A stretch of 64,000 nt of DNA, taken from positions 124,001-188,000 of the forward strand of contig NZ_JAUEMJ010000009.1 of assembly GCF_030403505.1 (NCBI RefSeq), given 5' to 3'. Positions 51,324 to 59,436 of this stretch are shown here, one piece after another (the stretch's first letter is position 1; each line of letters starts with the position of its first letter). Source of the stretch: Glycomyces tritici (GTDB lineage: Bacteria; Actinomycetota; Actinomycetes; Mycobacteriales; Micromonosporaceae). The notes beneath the pieces were generated by a model, which was not told where the DNA came from, ran no database searches, and worked only from the letters and a program-made list of their open reading frames with translations. The translations under genes and the position numbers were made by a program.

Positions 51324-53567
51324 GTGGCCACCTTCCTCTACCGCCTCGGCAGAGGGTCCTTCAGACTGCGATGGCTCGTCCTCGCCGTCTGGGTCCTCGT
51401 CCTCGGCGGCGTCCTCACCGCCGCGGCGACCATGCAGCAGGAGACGAACCCCGAGTTCGTCCTGCCCGGCACCGAATCCCAGGAGGCCTTCGACCTCCTC
51501 GAAGCACGCTTCCCCGACGCGAACGCCGACGGCGGCACCGCCCAGATCGTGTTCGAGTCCGAGAACGGCGAACCGCTCACCGCGGACGCGAACAAGGCCG
51601 TCATCGACGACCTCGCCGCCCACATGCTCGACTCGCCGCAGATCGCCGCGGTCACCAGCCCCTTCGCCGTCGACGAAGCGGGCAACCCGATCGGGATGAT
51701 CTCGGCGGACGGCCAGAACATCGCCGTCATGCAGGTCACCTACGCCGAGCCCGCCATGGAGCTCGACGAGGGCACCATCCACTACCTCGAAGACGCCATC
51801 GCCGACACCGAGGACGCGGGCGTCCGCGTCGAGGTCGGCGGCGACGTCCTCCAGCCGATGCCCGAGACCGGCACGACCGAGCTCATCGGCATCGGCGTCG
51901 CCCTGGTCGTCCTCGTCGTCACCTTCGGCGCCCTCCTCGCGGCGGGCCTGCCGATCATCACCGCGGTCCTCGGCGTCATGCTCACCACCGCGGGCATCCT
52001 CGCCGCGACCTCCTTCATGAACGTCAGCGAGTCCACCGGCACCCTGGCCTCCATGATCGGCCTCGCCGTGGGCATCGACTACGCGCTGTTCATCCTCTCG
52101 CGCTACCGCAACGAACTCGCCGCGGACGGCCGCGTCGACGACAAGCGCGCCCGCGCCGAGGCCATGGGCCGCTCCGTCGGCACCGCCGGCTCCGCCGTGT
52201 TCTTCGCCGGCCTCACCGTCGTGATCGCGCTCCTGGGCCTCTCGGTCGTGAACATCCCGTTCCTCACCGAGATGGCCGTGGCCGCCGCCGTCACCGTCGT
52301 CATCGCCGTGCTCATCGCCGTCACCCTGCTCCCGGCCTTCGCCGGGTTCGCCGGGAAGCGGATCTTCACCAAGCGGCAGCGCCGCCGCATCGCCGAAGGG
52401 CTGCACGACGCCAAGCCCAACGGCGGCAAGCGCTGGGCCGGGTTCATCACCCGCCACCCGATCCTCGTCGCCCTGGTCGGCATCATCGGCCTCGGCACGC
52501 TCGCCTACCCGGCGCTCGACCTCGAACTGGGCCTGCCCGACGCCGGCTCCTCCGGCGAGGACACCACCCAGCGCCAGGCGTACGACCTCGTCAGCGAAGG
52601 CTTCGGCGAAGGCTTCAACGGCCAGCTCATCATCGTCGGCGACCTCGAAGACGGCGTCGACGCGATGACCGCCGCGCAGAACATCACCGAAGAGCTGGGC
52701 GGCATCGACGGCATCGCCGTCGTCGGCCAGGCGTTCCCGAACGCCGACATGGACACCGTCATGGTCACCCTCATCCCGGAGACCGGACCGTCCGACCACG
52801 CCACCAACGAACTCGTGCACGAGATCCGCGGCGCCCTCGCCGACGACACCGACGCGAACTGGTCGGTCACCGGCGCCACCGCGCTGAACATCGACATCTC
52901 CGACAACCTCAACGACGCGCTGCTGCCGTACATGCTCATCGTCGTCGGCCTCGCGGCACTCATCCTGCTGCTGGTGTTCCGCTCCATCCTCGTGCCGATC
53001 ATGGCGACGCTCGGCTTCATGCTCAGCGTGTTCGCCGCCCTCGGCGCACTCGTCGCGGTCTTCCAGTGGGGCTGGGGCGCCGAGCTGTTCAACGTCGACC
53101 AGCCCGGCCCGATCATGTCGATGATGCCGATCCTCATGATCGGCCTCGTCTTCGGCCTCGCGATGGACTACCAGATCTTCCTGGTGACCCGCGTCCGCGA
53201 AGCCTACGTGCACGGCGCCGACCCGAAGCAGGCCATCGTGGAGGGCTACGGCCACTCCTCGCGGGTCGTGGTCGCCGCCGCGCTCATCATGATCAGCGTC
53301 TTCGCGGCGTTCATCTTCAGCGGTGAAGCGCTCATCGCCTCGATGGGCTTCGCGCTGGCCGCGGCCGTCATCTTCGACGCGTTCGTGGTCCGCATGGCGA
53401 TCATCCCCGCGATCATGGCCCTCATCGGCCGCGGCTCGTGGTGGATCCCCAAGTGGCTCGACCGCATCCTGCCGAACGTGGACGTCGAAGGGGACAAGCT
53501 CCAGGAGCACCTCACCAAGGACGCCCCGCGCGAAGACGAGCGCGAGCTCGTCGGAGCGTCCAAGTAG
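51324..53567 (+). CDS. MMPL family RND-type exporter
   Basis: A 747-residue exporter with twelve helices in two halves. Each half has an outer porter loop and the proton-relay motif: GLAVGIDYALFILSRYRNE (about 247-265) and GLAMDYQIFLVTRVREAYVH (about 611-630). It starts VATFLYRLGRGSFRLRWLVL at GTG 51324 with AAGGAGC 6-12 bases upstream. MMPL proteins export lipids, siderophores or drugs. The adjacent TetR gene suggests drug or lipid efflux. A 12-bp terminator follows. Confidence 0.93.
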   Translation: MATFLYRLGRGSFRLRWLVLAVWVLVLGGVLTAAATMQQETNPEFVLPGTESQEAFDLLEARFPDANADGGTAQIVFESENGEPLTADANKAVIDDLAAHMLDSPQIAAVTSPFAVDEAGNPIGMISADGQNIAVMQVTYAEPAMELDEGTIHYLEDAIADTEDAGVRVEVGGDVLQPMPETGTTELIGIGVALVVLVVTFGALLAAGLPIITAVLGVMLTTAGILAATSFMNVSESTGTLASMIGLAVGIDYALFILSRYRNELAADGRVDDKRARAEAMGRSVGTAGSAVFFAGLTVVIALLGLSVVNIPFLTEMAVAAAVTVVIAVLIAVTLLPAFAGFAGKRIFTKRQRRRIAEGLHDAKPNGGKRWAGFITRHPILVALVGIIGLGTLAYPALDLELGLPDAGSSGEDTTQRQAYDLVSEGFGEGFNGQLIIVGDLEDGVDAMTAAQNITEELGGIDGIAVVGQAFPNADMDTVMVTLIPETGPSDHATNELVHEIRGALADDTDANWSVTGATALNIDISDNLNDALLPYMLIVVGLAALILLLVFRSILVPIMATLGFMLSVFAALGALVAVFQWGWGAELFNVDQPGPIMSMMPILMIGLVFGLAMDYQIFLVTRVREAYVHGADPKQAIVEGYGHSSRVVVAAALIMISVFAAFIFSGEALIASMGFALAAAVIFDAFVVRMAIIPAIMALIGRGSWWIPKWLDRILPNVDVEGDKLQEHLTKDAPREDERELVGASK

Positions 53568-53579
53568 CCGATGCCTGAA

Positions 53580-53610
53580 GGGGACCGGGCCGACCCCCGG
53601 CCCGGTCCCC
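53580..53610 (+). terminator. Strong terminator after the MMPL gene
   Basis: A perfect 12-bp stem (GGGGACCGGGCC / GGCCCGGTCCCC) with a 7-base loop, starting 12 bases after the stop codon. Confidence 0.7.
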
Positions 53611-53637
53611 TCCGGCACTCGGTGAACGGGGGGACCC

Positions 53638-54333
53638 ATGACGGTCTTCTTCTGGGCGATGCTCATCCTCATCGGCATGGTGGTCGCGGACTTCTTCGTC
53701 CCCATGCTTCCGAGCGCGACGCTCGTGACCGCCGCCGCCGGACTCGTCTTCGGCAACCCGCTCCTCATCGGCGTGCTGCTCGTCGGGGCCGCCGTCGCCT
53801 CCTGGCTCGGCGAATTCCTGGGCTACCGGCTGTTCCGTACGCTGCGCGCGGGCCTCGCCCGCCGCAGCCCGCGCGCCGTGCGCGGGCTCGTGACCGGCAC
53901 CGCCCTGAAACTCGAGACGCTCCTGCAGCGCACCATCGGCGACCACCCGTACCGGACGACGATGGTGGCGCGGTTCCTGCCCGCCGGGCGCACCGCGCTG
54001 GCGTGGGCGGCGGCCGGCACCGCCAAGCCGCCCTACGCGCGCATGGCCGCGCTCGGCGGGGTCCTGTGGGCCGTGTACTCGGTCGGCCTGGGCCTGGCGA
54101 TCGCCTGGATCGCCGGACCGGGACTGCAGTCGCTCGTCGGCTCGGTCGTCACCATGGCGGCCGTGGGGCTGTTCCTCGGCTGGCTCGCCCGCCGCTGGCA
54201 GCACACCCACCCCGACCAGCCGGGCGACACCGCCACGGTCCTCGCGATCACGGCGGCACCCGCGGTCGCCGAGCCGCCCTCGCCGGCCGCCGGCACCGAC
54301 GACGCGAGCGGAACGGCGGCACGCGCCGCCTGA
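53638..54333 (+). CDS. DedA/VTT family membrane protein
   Basis: A 231-residue DedA protein. It has AFFVPMLPSATLVTAAAG-like opening (seen as DFFVPMLPSATLVTAAAGLV), the re-entrant core GAAVASWLGEFLGYRLFR, and the second motif ARFLPAGRTALAWAAAGTAK with the conserved Arg/Gly. DedA proteins are lipid scramblases (undecaprenyl or phospholipid). The C-terminal 50 residues are soluble and Ala-rich. ATG 53638 follows a GGGGGG ribosome-binding site. Confidence 0.85.
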   Translation: MTVFFWAMLILIGMVVADFFVPMLPSATLVTAAAGLVFGNPLLIGVLLVGAAVASWLGEFLGYRLFRTLRAGLARRSPRAVRGLVTGTALKLETLLQRTIGDHPYRTTMVARFLPAGRTALAWAAAGTAKPPYARMAALGGVLWAVYSVGLGLAIAWIAGPGLQSLVGSVVTMAAVGLFLGWLARRWQHTHPDQPGDTATVLAITAAPAVAEPPSPAAGTDDASGTAARAA

Positions 54334-54338
54334 AACCG

Positions 54339-54361
54339 GTGGCATATCACATGTCACACTC
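54339..54361. repeat. TGACATGTCA-family repeat core
   Basis: GTGGCATATCACATGTCACA at the 3' end of the DedA gene, starting 6 bases past its stop and 4 bases before the terminator hairpin. Confidence 0.65.
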
Positions 54362-54364
54362 CAC

Positions 54365-54415
54365 AAGGGCCTGTCCGAGGCCGGCTGCAATCACGGCCGG
54401 ACCCGGACGGGCCTT
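54365..54415 (+). terminator. Terminator after the DedA gene
   Basis: AAGGGCCTGTCCG pairs with CGGACGGGCCTT (one bulge), and an inner GGCCG/CGGCC stem completes a long hairpin followed by TCTGGGG. Confidence 0.6.
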
Positions 54416-54430
54416 TCTGGGGTTTTTCGG

Positions 54431-54487
54431 GACATTGCGATGTGTCAATGTCACCCGCGATCACGATTTGTCACTGATCTGACATTT
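54431..54487 (+). promoter_or_regulatory. Regulatory region of the lanthipeptide regulator gene
   Basis: An AT-rich stretch with repeated GACATT words: GACATT (54431-54436), its inverse AATGTC (54447-54452) and GACATTT (54481-54487), plus TCACTGAT (54471-54478). TCACTGAT recurs upstream of the lanKC gene (62105-62112), so this may be a shared regulator site. Confidence 0.4.
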
Positions 54488-54598
54488 CCTCGTGTTTAGT
54501 GTCCTTTGCGGACCGGTACCCTGAGGCTTGTGCCAGGATCCCGGACACTACGGGTGGGTGTCGGCAGGGACTTGTGAAGGTGACACAGGTGGGAGTCC

Positions 54599-55201
54599 AT
54601 GATCCGCGTACTCGTCCAGCACGACCAATGCCTCTGGCAGACGGCACTGAGCCGAGGACTGTCCGGCGAGCAGGGCATCAGCCTCATCGACGGCGCCGAA
54701 CGCGATGAAGACGCGCTGGCGGCGGCCTTGCGCCTGCAGCCCGACGTCCTCGTCCACGACACCGGTTTACTGCCGCCCGAACGCGCCGAAGCCCTCTGCG
54801 CGGCACTGCCCGACATGAGCGTGCTGCTCCTCGTCGACCCCACCCGCACCGCAGGCCTCTCCGAAGACCTGACCCGGCTCGCGCCGCGTGTCGGCTTCAT
54901 GACCACCGGGGCGACCTTCGAACGGCTCATCGACGCGATCCACCGCCTCACCGGCGGCGAGGCCGTGATCGACGGGACGATCGCGCTGGCGGCCATGCGC
55001 GCCCGGAGCAACCCGCTCACGAAGCGGGAGCGGGAGGTCCTGAGCCACGTCGGGACGGGCGCGACCACGCGGGAGATCGCGGAACAGCTGTTCCTGCGGG
55101 TGGAGACGGTCCGCAACTACCTGTCGAACGCGATCCACAAGTCGGGGGCGCGCAGCCGCATCGACGCGGTGCGCATCGCTCAAGAGGCGGGCTGGATCTG
55201 A
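54599..55201 (+). CDS. Atypical NarL/RamR-like response regulator of the lanthipeptide cluster
   Basis: A 200-residue regulator with a receiver-like domain and a LuxR-type HTH (LTKREREVLSHVGTGATTRE, then RVETVRNYLSNAIHKSGARS). The receiver is degenerate: the usual DD pair reads QHD, and the conserved Lys is replaced by Thr in FMTTGAT, although Asp54 remains. It therefore probably works without normal phosphorylation, like RamR/AmfR-type orphan regulators. It converges with the ABC gene, and their coding ends overlap by 22 bp. Its position beside lanKC-lanA-ABC genes, as in ram/amf loci, suggests it activates them. Confidence 0.86.
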   Translation: MIRVLVQHDQCLWQTALSRGLSGEQGISLIDGAERDEDALAAALRLQPDVLVHDTGLLPPERAEALCAALPDMSVLLLVDPTRTAGLSEDLTRLAPRVGFMTTGATFERLIDAIHRLTGGEAVIDGTIALAAMRARSNPLTKREREVLSHVGTGATTREIAEQLFLRVETVRNYLSNAIHKSGARSRIDAVRIAQEAGWI

Positions 55202-57186
55202 CCCGCGGTGACCCGGGCCGTCGCCTTGGGCGGCAGCGGATCCGGCGCGGCCGGGTGCTCGTCGCCCCAGTGCGCCAGCAGGCTCCGGTACAGCGGTGAC
55301 GCGCCGCGCAGGTGCTCGTGGTCGCCGATGGCGGCGCTGCCGCCGTCGAGGACGAGGAGCCGGCGGGCCCGCATCGCGGAGCTCGCGCGGTGGGCGATGA
55401 CGAGGAGGGTGCCGCGGGCGGCGAAGGCCGCCTCGGCGCGGGCCTCGGCGGCCGGGTCGAGATGGCAGGTGGCCTCGTCGAGGACGGCGATCGGGGCGGG
55501 GGAGCGGTAGGCGCGGGCGAGTGCGATGAGCTGCCGTTCCCCGGCCGAGAGCCGGCGCGGATCGAGCACCGCGTCGAGCCCGCCGAGCCGGTCGACCAGG
55601 GCCGCGGCGCCTACGGCGGCGAGTGCTGCGGCGAGTTCGGGGTCGGAGGCGTCCGGGTCGAGGTATCGCAGGTTGTCGCGGGCGGTGCCGGTGAAGACGT
55701 ACGCCTCCTGGGGGATGAGCACGCGGCGCTTGGCGAGTTCGGCCGGGGTGAAGGCGGCGGCGTCGGTGCGGCCGTAGGCGACCGCGCCCGCGTCGGGTCG
55801 CAGGAGGCCGCAGAGGAGCGCGGCCAGGGTGGACTTGCCGATGCCGCTGGGGCCGATGATCGCGAGGTGGTCGCCTTCGGGGACGGTGAGGTCGAGGTCG
55901 TCGACGGCCGGTGAGGCGTGCGGGCCGTAGGCGAAGCTGAGGCCTTGTGCGGTGAGCGCGGGCGGTTGATTGCCGGGGTATCGGGTCGGTTCGTCCTGCC
56001 CCCGGGGCCGGGTGTGTCCGAACTGGACTGCCCCCGGTTCGATGGTGTCGTGAGGGTCCGACAATTCGAGGTCGTCTGTTCCCTGGGGTCGGGTGTTTCG
56101 GATCGCAGGGCCCCCCGGTTCGAGTGTGGCGCGGGGGTGTGACAGTTCGGCAGTGGCAGTGGCAGTGGCAGTGGCAGTGGCAGTGGCAGTGGCAGTGGCA
56201 GTGGCAGTGGCGGCCGGGGCGTCGGCGCGGTCGCTGGGATGGGCCGACGTGTGCGAGCGGTCGTCGAGAATGCGGCCCAGGGCGACGCAGAGGCGCAGGC
56301 CGCTGTTGCCGAGGCCGCTGACGAGGGTGTTGAGGGCGGGTTGGATGCCGGTGAGCACGTAGAGCAGCGCCCCGGTGAGCGCTCCTGCCGTGAGCCCGCG
56401 GTCGGCGAGCCACGGTGCGGCGGCGAGGACGGCCAGGAGCGGCAGCCAGCCGCCAACCGCGAAGCACATGGCGCGCAGCGCCGCCGCGCCGGCCAGTGCC
56501 CGCTCGGCGGCGGCGAGCCGCTCGATCGGTCCGGCGGTGAACGCCTCGCCGTACGCTTCGCCGCCGCAGCCGGTGAGGTCGGTCGCGGCGGCCGCGACCT
56601 GGCCGACGCGTTCGGCCATGCGCTCATCGGCCTCGGCGGCGCGGCGGTGCCGCGCGGCGGCGAAGCCGATCGTCGCGATGAAGGCGAACAGCCCCAGCAG
56701 GAACGGCGGCAGCACGAACAGCGCGAGGCGCGGATCGAGCGCAAGCAGGCCCACGGTGACACCGACTGCGGTGACGAGGCATCCGCGAACGGCGAGCACC
56801 ACGCCCGCGTAGGAGTCGCGGGCGATCTCGACCTGTCGGGCGAGGCGGGAGACGGCGCCCGTGTCGGGTCGACCGGCCACGGAGTCCTGCAGCGCGTGAC
56901 CTATCACATGGCGCACCAGGCGGTCCCGGAACGGCTCCACTGTGGCGCCGAGGGTCGCGTAGAGCCCGCGGGTGCCGAACGCGCCGACGACTGCGGCGGC
57001 CATGAGCCCGCCGAGCCAGGCGACGCCGGTCCAAGGGCGACCGGCGAGGAACCCGTCGTCGAGGGCGCGCGCGACCATGAGCCCGAAGAGCGCGGTCGGG
57101 AGCGTCTCGGGAATCGACCAGAGGAAGAGCGCGAGCAGGGCCCTCGGCCGGAGTCCGGAAGCGGCGTAGCGCAGGACGGCCCTCAT
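55180..57186 (-). CDS. Lanthipeptide cluster ABC half-transporter (RamB/AmfA-like), with a Thr-Ala repeat linker
   Basis: A 668-residue ABC half-transporter: membrane domain (about 1-300) followed by an ATPase (about 430-668). Walker A is IIGPSGIGKSTLAALLCGL, the signature RRLSAGERQLIALARAY and Walker B PIAVLDEATCHLD. Between the domains is a long low-complexity linker, including ten Thr-Ala pairs encoded by a (CAGTGG)10 repeat and several His/Pro/Thr-rich segments. In ram/amf loci such pairs export and sometimes help process the lanthipeptide. ATG 57186 (MRAVLRYAASGL) is chosen; an earlier ATG lies inside a repeat core. Confidence 0.9.
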   Translation of the reverse strand: MRAVLRYAASGLRPRALLALFLWSIPETLPTALFGLMVARALDDGFLAGRPWTGVAWLGGLMAAAVVGAFGTRGLYATLGATVEPFRDRLVRHVIGHALQDSVAGRPDTGAVSRLARQVEIARDSYAGVVLAVRGCLVTAVGVTVGLLALDPRLALFVLPPFLLGLFAFIATIGFAAARHRRAAEADERMAERVGQVAAAATDLTGCGGEAYGEAFTAGPIERLAAAERALAGAAALRAMCFAVGGWLPLLAVLAAAPWLADRGLTAGALTGALLYVLTGIQPALNTLVSGLGNSGLRLCVALGRILDDRSHTSAHPSDRADAPAATATATATATATATATATATAELSHPRATLEPGGPAIRNTRPQGTDDLELSDPHDTIEPGAVQFGHTRPRGQDEPTRYPGNQPPALTAQGLSFAYGPHASPAVDDLDLTVPEGDHLAIIGPSGIGKSTLAALLCGLLRPDAGAVAYGRTDAAAFTPAELAKRRVLIPQEAYVFTGTARDNLRYLDPDASDPELAAALAAVGAAALVDRLGGLDAVLDPRRLSAGERQLIALARAYRSPAPIAVLDEATCHLDPAAEARAEAAFAARGTLLVIAHRASSAMRARRLLVLDGGSAAIGDHEHLRGASPLYRSLLAHWGDEHPAAPDPLPPKATARVTAGQIQPAS
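56151..56210 (-). repeat. Hexanucleotide microsatellite (CAGTGG)10
   Basis: Ten exact CAGTGG units encode (Thr-Ala)10 in the linker of the ABC half-transporter. Being a multiple of three, gain or loss of units changes linker length without a frameshift. Confidence 0.95.
56892..56914. repeat. Possible repeat core inside the ABC half-transporter gene
   Basis: GCGCGTGACCTATCACATGG with GCGC on both ends makes an interrupted palindrome (GCGC...GCGC; GTGA..TCAC). It encodes VRHVIGHALQ within the membrane domain. Confidence 0.4.
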
Positions 57187-57224
57187 GACGCGGCCGCCGA
57201 GCAATGTGAGGAGCGGCGGGGGTG

Positions 57225-57240
57225 ATGCGTGACATGCCAC
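57225..57240. repeat. TGACATGTCA-family repeat core
   Basis: ATGCGTGACATGCCAC in the 217-bp gap between the two ABC half-transporter genes. Confidence 0.6.
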
Positions 57241-57403
57241 CGCAGTGTCCAGGGGTTCGCGCGGTGGGTCGCACGCGAACGCGAGCGTGAACGGCGTCGG
57301 TGGTGGGGATGAGGGCCCGGGGTCGGGGCGACGGCGACGGCGCGCGGCGCCTTGCCGGGCGGCTGCATTGTCGTCGTAGTGGGGCCCGGACGCTGGTCTG
57401 AGT

Positions 57404-59200
57404 TCATTGGTAGAAGACCTCCCGGTAGTCGGGGTCGGCCCACAGGGTCCGATGCGGACCCGCGGCTCGCACTGCGCCCGCTTCCAGCCACACCACCATG
57501 TCCGCCTGGGCCGCGACCCGGACCTGGTGCGTCACCACGAGCCTCGTTCGGCCGCTCGCGGCCAATGCTTCGGCGATGCGCAGTTCGCTGACCGCGTCCA
57601 GGGCGGCGGTCGCGTCGTCCAGCACCAGGAGGCGTTCGGCTCGCCAGGCGCGGGCGAGGCCGATGCGCTGGGCTTCGCCGCCCGACATGGGGACCTGGTC
57701 GAGCGGTGTGTCGTAGCGGTCCGGGAGGCGTTCGGCGAAGCCGTCGGCGCCGACCGCCGCTGCTGCGGCCGTCACCGCTTCGCGGGGCCGGCCCGGTCCC
57801 ATCGCGTCGGCGAGGGTGGCTCCGGCGAGCGCCGGGCGTTCGGATGCGGTGCCCACCGCGTCTCGCAGTGCCTCGGACGACAAGTGGTGCAAGGGGACCC
57901 CGTCCAAGCGCACCTCGCCGCGATCGGGGTCGCGCAGCCGCGACGCGACTGCTGCGAGCACCGATTTTCCCGACCCGGAGGCGCCCACGACCGCCGCGAC
58001 CGCGCCGCCGGGGACGGTGAACGTGACGTCTTCGAGGAGCGGTCCTGTCGGGCCTTCCACGGTCACCGCGCGGAGTTCGAGCAGGCCGTGAGTCGAATGA
58101 GGCGCACCAGGACCGGCGGGCAGTCCCTGGCTCGGCACCGATGCGGCTTTCGCCGAGCGGTCGGTGCGCGCGGCGCCGGCCGAGCCGGTGTCCTCGCCTT
58201 CGCGTGCGGGCTGCTCGCCGTTCGTGCGGGTGCCCTGGGGCAGGGTTCGGTCGCCGTACTCGAGCACCGGCACCGCGTGGACTTCGCCGAGTCGCGCCAC
58301 CGCCGCTTTCGCGCGCGCGAGGACGCCGAGCACGCCGGTCAGTGAGCCCAGGCCCGCGCCGAGCATCGCGTACTGGCCTGCCGCCAGCACCTCGCCCGCG
58401 CTCATCCTGCCGTGGCCCACCAGGATTCCGGCGACCGCCAGCACGCCGACCGTCGCCAGTGGACCGGCGACCGCCGCTCTCGCGCCGGCTGCCGAGAGGG
58501 CGCGCCAGCTCGCCTTGCCGTGCTCGGCGAGTTCGGGGAGGTCGGACAGGACGCGTTCGGTCTCGGTGTCGACGGTGCCCGCGGCAGCGATGGTGCGCCT
58601 GCCGCCGATCGCCTCGGTCAGTCGCGCCGCCATGGTCCCCTGCGCCCGCTGGTAGGCCATCGCGGCGGCGGCGGTCTCTTTCGCGAAGAGCCGCAGCACC
58701 ATCGCCACCAAGGCGAGGCCGATCGCGAACGCCAATGCGAGCGTCCAGTCGAGCCACAGCAGCATGCCCAGTGCGCCCACGGGCGGCAGTGCCGCGGCCA
58801 GTCCGCCGATGACGCCGGGCCCGGCTTGGGCGGCGTCCGCGGCGCCTGCCGAGGTGCGGGCGACGAGGTCGCCGGTGTCGAATTCGCGGATGCGGTGGGG
58901 GATGCCGAGCATGCGCCGTACGAGCCCGCGGCGGAGCCAGGCCGCCGCGTCCGCGGTGCAGGTGGTCTCGGTGAAGGCGTCGACGAGGTCGCATGCGACG
59001 CCGAGCAGGATCAGCGCCGCCGCGATCCACGTCCAGGTCTGGGCCCCGCGGCCGGCGACGGCGCTGTCGATCGCGTTCGCGAGCGCCAGCGGCAGGGCGA
59101 GCAGGCTCAGCGTCCCGGCGAGGGCGGAGGCGCCGAGGAGGGGGAGCGTGCGGCGGGAGCGGCGCACGACGGTGCCGAATGCGAGTGCGGGGGCGGTCAT
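57404..59200 (-). CDS. Lanthipeptide cluster ABC half-transporter (RamA/AmfB-like)
   Basis: A 598-residue ABC half-transporter with an N-terminal six-helix domain (LLGASALAGTLSLLALPLAL first) and a C-terminal ATPase. Walker A is AAVVGASGSGKSVLAAVAS, and the signature is QVPMSGGEAQRIGLARAW. Walker B reads LLVLDDATAALD with Asp where the catalytic Glu is usual, so one ATP site is probably degenerate, as in heterodimeric exporters. The partner is the following gene. A 16-bp hairpin separates it from the precursor gene, likely keeping transporter levels below precursor levels. Confidence 0.9.
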   Translation of the reverse strand: MTAPALAFGTVVRRSRRTLPLLGASALAGTLSLLALPLALANAIDSAVAGRGAQTWTWIAAALILLGVACDLVDAFTETTCTADAAAWLRRGLVRRMLGIPHRIREFDTGDLVARTSAGAADAAQAGPGVIGGLAAALPPVGALGMLLWLDWTLALAFAIGLALVAMVLRLFAKETAAAAMAYQRAQGTMAARLTEAIGGRRTIAAAGTVDTETERVLSDLPELAEHGKASWRALSAAGARAAVAGPLATVGVLAVAGILVGHGRMSAGEVLAAGQYAMLGAGLGSLTGVLGVLARAKAAVARLGEVHAVPVLEYGDRTLPQGTRTNGEQPAREGEDTGSAGAARTDRSAKAASVPSQGLPAGPGAPHSTHGLLELRAVTVEGPTGPLLEDVTFTVPGGAVAAVVGASGSGKSVLAAVASRLRDPDRGEVRLDGVPLHHLSSEALRDAVGTASERPALAGATLADAMGPGRPREAVTAAAAAVGADGFAERLPDRYDTPLDQVPMSGGEAQRIGLARAWRAERLLVLDDATAALDAVSELRIAEALAASGRTRLVVTHQVRVAAQADMVVWLEAGAVRAAGPHRTLWADPDYREVFYQ

Positions 59201-59219
59201 CGGCGGCTCCGTTCATCGA

Positions 59220-59258
59220 CCTCGGCCCCGGACGGCAGTGCGCCGTCCGGGGCCGAGG
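59220..59258 (-). terminator. 16-bp hairpin between the precursor and transporter genes
   Basis: CCTCGGCCCCGGACGG pairs perfectly with CCGTCCGGGGCCGAGG across a 7-base loop, 12 bases past the precursor stop. It is an attenuator or stabilising end typical of lanthipeptide operons. Confidence 0.7.
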
Positions 59259-59269
59259 TTCGGATTCGG

Positions 59270-59416
59270 CTAGTGGCAGAGCAGGATGCTCAGGCTGCTG
59301 GTGCCGCCGCAGAGGGTGGCGCTCAGGTTGGACGGGCAGGAGTGCCCGCTGTTGCTGCTGCCGGCCGTGTTGAGCTCGTTGTTGCCTTCCATGCCTTGCA
59401 GGTCGAGGAGAGCCAT
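59270..59416 (-). CDS. Class III lanthipeptide precursor with three labionin motifs
   Basis: A 48-residue precursor. The leader begins MALLDLQGMEGNNELNTAG, including the L-x-x-L-Q element that LanKC enzymes recognise and that is shared with SapB/AmfS-type leaders. After it come three successive S-x-x-S-x-x-x-C motifs: S20-S23-C27 (SSNSGHSC), S29-S32-C36 (SNLSATLC) and S40-S43-C47 (SSLSILLC), then a terminal His48. SapB and AmfS precursors have two such motifs, so three crosslinks are possible. AAAGGAC lies 7 bases before the ATG. It is between lanKC (20 bp) and the transporter genes. Confidence 0.93.
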   Translation of the reverse strand: MALLDLQGMEGNNELNTAGSSNSGHSCPSNLSATLCGGTSSLSILLCH

Positions 59417-59436
59417 GTTCGTGTCCTTTCGTCGTT

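Noticed and set aside
56151..56210. CRISPR-like repeat array
   Set aside because: Units are 6 bp, contiguous and without spacers, inside a coding region. It is a microsatellite.
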